Assembly: GCF_036669915.1 (NCBI RefSeq)
Contig: NC_089315.1
Location: 15,894,003 to 15,958,002, forward strand
Reading direction: 5' to 3'
DNA: 64,000 bases
DNA from: Pocillopora verrucosa
Lineage: Eukaryota > Cnidaria > Anthozoa > Scleractinia > Pocilloporidae
The notes beneath the pieces were generated by a model, which was not told where the DNA came from, searched no databases, and saw only the letters and a program-made list of their open reading frames with translations. Of the stretch, positions 62,901-64,000 are shown in pieces. Made by a program: the position numbers and the translations under genes. Each line of letters starts with the position of its first letter. Positions within the stretch are counted from its first letter, which is position 1.

Positions 62901-62998
62901 AGACCATGAGGAAGATGCGAGAGTCAGAGCTGTACAGCGATGAGAAGCATTGGGCTCCATTTGTGTTACTTGGTGACGATGTAACTCTCACCTTTTAA
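59945..62998 (+). CDS. TPR-CHAT protein (tetratricopeptide repeats plus CHAT caspase-like protease domain)
   Basis: One uninterrupted 1017-residue frame. The ATG at 59945 is the first in frame after a TGA at 59933-59935, and an acceptor (TTTATTTGTTAG) ends at 59930, so a 5' UTR intron is likely. Residues about 60-545 hold twelve TPRs of about 40 residues, of the LGN/GPSM2 spacing (YNNIGGVYEARGDYEKALEY, LNNLGVLHHNYLSKLDEAL). Residues about 570-735 form a linker with a Ser/Asp-rich insert. Residues about 735-1015 form a CHAT domain: PEIIISPEPSFFLTPFASL, then LVHIAAHGD with His875, then VVLSCCHSASG with Cys922 at the usual catalytic position, then SVLMSLWAVDDGAT and WAPFVLLGD at the end. CHAT domains are clan CD Cys proteases related to caspases; in bacteria TPR-CHAT proteins cleave partners such as gasdermins. 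The intact dyad predicts a protease, and the TPRs would be the sensor or substrate arm. The animal substrate is unknown. Lack of introns contrasts with the other genes here and fits a retrocopied or expanded family. AATAAA lies at 63625-63630. Confidence 0.94.
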   Translation: MDKIMPQLAFFIGYAVAVFLSNTNHWTESIDFYLECLALWNSVSKTKTSPVMTLIERVIREKVAKGGLFFYERGKICYDLGQVKESIKCFGKALTLFSQIGSKPDEAWCHCRLGRSLHIACQYERAMEHYEKVLSGIHEIYSNDMRQELQARVYNNIGEVKHSRGECKEAKSYYEKALEISIRAGNEIEQAASLNNLGVLHHNYLSKLDEALNFHEKALEIRRRLGCRRVEGTSYNNIGGVYEARGDYEKALEYYEKSYDISLEVKDKVLEGMNLYFIGKVHRLLGQLQKAIEYHKRALQINQETGVKTAAVLSDLANHYISLGDYEKADHYHKKAIDMCEEIGDIEHLGICLSNAYELPLYLGEYEEAKTYLKKAITIHQRTGNKSFLATTLCYISSVCKSAGQYQEAHDYSERALKISRETQHIQVETIALGSMGSTNFSLGKYEQAIEYAEKALKIAKEIGDKESEVSCYIVLGCVYFAQSQNEKAIWYQSKALEMKKEIGIKDQSQIDVLHILGKAYSSQGNLSKATETFREGMKIHQSTRSSLRDETNKILLDNQNLSCYKSLSWLLLCERNFDQALFTLEVGRSRALVDLISKNYGISRNPIQNELTPNALRSFLKEQKKNFLFIATLKMKRFSLWFVDTGGNVKFKQVNVDLETELSKESSATEELGMDTSSSTLDDLQCEDRSLASLYENDVLASREQKIKPNKGSVKMQMKKIGSRSYISLSYMVKSYAALIAPIFDLIDSPEIIISPEPSFFLTPFASLKDENGKYLSETVRVRLIPSLTTLKLIHDSAASYHSQSGALIVGDPAISLVEINGSVKTLDPLPKAREEAQMVSRLVGVRCLIGEEATKEEVLRRIQEVSLVHIAAHGDKPAGEIALAPNRSVVGVPMKEDVLLTMNDIAQVGIRAKLVVLSCCHSASGKTSIAEGVVGIARAFLGSGARSVLMSLWAVDDGATKTFMNIFYKSLIREKLSASESLHQTMRKMRESELYSDEKHWAPFVLLGDDVTLTF

Positions 62999-63088
62999 GG
63001 AGTAAGTAATTTCGAAAGAAGTTAAGTATCTACGCTGTTTTTCCTTCTGTAGGTTTTACAGCTAATGATCCGAAGCATAGCAAAATTG

Positions 63089-63190
63089 AACTTTCTTTCG
63101 CTCTGACGAAGGGCTAACGCTCGAAATGTCAGCTTTTAAACTCTTCATGGTGGCAAATTTACGTTATCAACTCAGTTGATGATACAAAAT
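63089..63190 (+). repeat. Dispersed anthozoan-type repeat
   Basis: TTTCGCTCTGACGAAGGGCT, then AACGCTCGAAATGTCAGCTTT, then TTATCAACTCAGTTGATGATA. From memory this sequence is common in coral and anemone transcripts and genomes. It shares both end words with the palindrome at 6438-6514. It lies just after the TPR-CHAT stop codon and would be part of the 3' UTR. Confidence 0.65.
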
Positions 63191-63820
63191 TACCCCGTTA
63201 TACTCTCGCACCGACGCTGCACCACAGTTTCTTTAGAAACTTACCCCATTTATTCATAACAAAGTTGGATTTGTGTAAGAGTAACCTAGGCCTCAAACTT
63301 GGTATCTTCAGGCCCTGAAGTTCTGACCTCTTGGCCACTCTGCGTGCATCTAAATCCAGGCCGGCCAATTTGTAATGTCACCCAATACGTTCTGAGTTGA
63401 ATTTTTCCCTTTGTTGCTGACCTCTAGATTGCTTTTTTTCTTTCTTGCGGTAACAGTTTTTATTATAGATTGTTTTGTTTCTTTTTTTTTCTGAAAATAA
63501 TTCCCATTTCATCTGAATCACAGTATTTTCCTAGTTCACAGTTCAAAATCTGTTTATTTTTAATTTTTTTGTCTGCTTTTGTACTGCTCATGTAAGAGGA
63601 GGAACATGAACTCGAGTATCTCTTAATAAAACCGCTACCTGTTTTGTCTGTTTGCCCTTAAAAGGTTTAGTGCGGCCACATGTGACTGGGGCTTTTTTAG
63701 GACTCGATTTTCAAAGAACATGTCATGCTATGTACACATTAACTTTTGCTGTTTTTCAGGTAAGGTGAGAGCACATTGAGGAATATCTTCATGCTTTCTT
63801 GATTGTTTATTGGTGACCAG

Positions 63821-63960
63821 AAATCTGCTTCCTGCAAGTCCAACAAGTTTCACGAAGTCGAAGCGAGGAAATCAGTGACTACGTATCCGAGCAGATATCA
63901 AATGAAGCTCTCGAGCATGGTCATGGTAGCAGTCGTCCAGGGTATGGAAACCCCCCCTAA
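63821..63960 (+). CDS. Possible small coding exon at the window end
   Basis: An AG at 63819-63820 is followed by a frame open to TAA at 63958-63960 with protein-like content (SRSRSEEISDYVSEQISNEA, then a Gly/His/Ser stretch). It cannot simply continue the TPR-CHAT frame, which stops at 62998. It could be an exon of an alternative transcript or of the next gene, or chance. I do not recognise it. Confidence 0.2.
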
Positions 63961-64000
63961 TAAAAAAGGGAAATCGAATATTACGCTGATCAATACGAAG

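Larger units (their letters stand above)
62999..64000. other. 3' flank of the TPR-CHAT gene
   Basis: Contains a dispersed repeat (63089-63190), a polyadenylation signal AATAAA at 63625-63630, and a possible short exon at 63821-63960. The rest is T-rich sequence without visible features. Confidence 0.5.

Overview
The window is eukaryotic nuclear DNA from an animal, most probably an anthozoan cnidarian (stony coral or sea anemone). The evidence is AT-rich, intron-rich sequence with GT-AG introns, animal gene families (LECT2, prominin, leucine-rich-repeat GPCR), a large TPR-CHAT protein of a kind abundant in cnidarians, and dispersed repeats containing TCTGACGAAGGGCTAACG, which I remember as common in coral and anemone genomes. 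No bacterial operon, tRNA, rRNA or CRISPR array was found.

Layout. (1) 1.3-12 kb: two tandem plus-strand genes for small secreted LECT2-like proteins (M23-type fold). They share exon phases, and both have an intron one base after the stop codon. The upstream copy has lost two of the three zinc ligands; the downstream copy keeps all of them. (2) 13.9-17.0 kb, minus strand: a six-exon ankyrin-repeat gene. It lies head-to-head with (3) 17.4-34.7 kb, plus strand: a 26-exon prominin gene. I could join all 26 exons in frame to 885 residues; a phase-compatible alternative last exon lies at 36.3 kb. (4) 38.1-42.0 kb, minus strand: a leucine-rich-repeat GPCR of 637 residues in four exons, with a classic LGR gene structure but unusually few repeats. 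(5) 42-50.7 kb: a gene-poor stretch. (6) 50.7-59.9 kb: a repeat-built region with two tandem 2.9 kb segments, a third partial copy, a short terminal-inverted-repeat element, and a 2.3 kb element with long inverted arms. One arm of that element has expanded into a 1.3 kb hexanucleotide array. (7) 59.9-63.0 kb: an uninterrupted 1017-residue ORF with about twelve 40-residue TPRs and a C-terminal CHAT protease domain whose His-Cys pair is intact.

The genes do not form one pathway. The most notable items are the TPR-CHAT candidate protease at the edge of a rearranged region, the active/degenerate LECT2 pair, the second prominin C-terminus, and the inverted-repeat element that contains the hexamer array. 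All gene models were joined by eye from splice signals and reading-frame phase; no transcript or database evidence was available.
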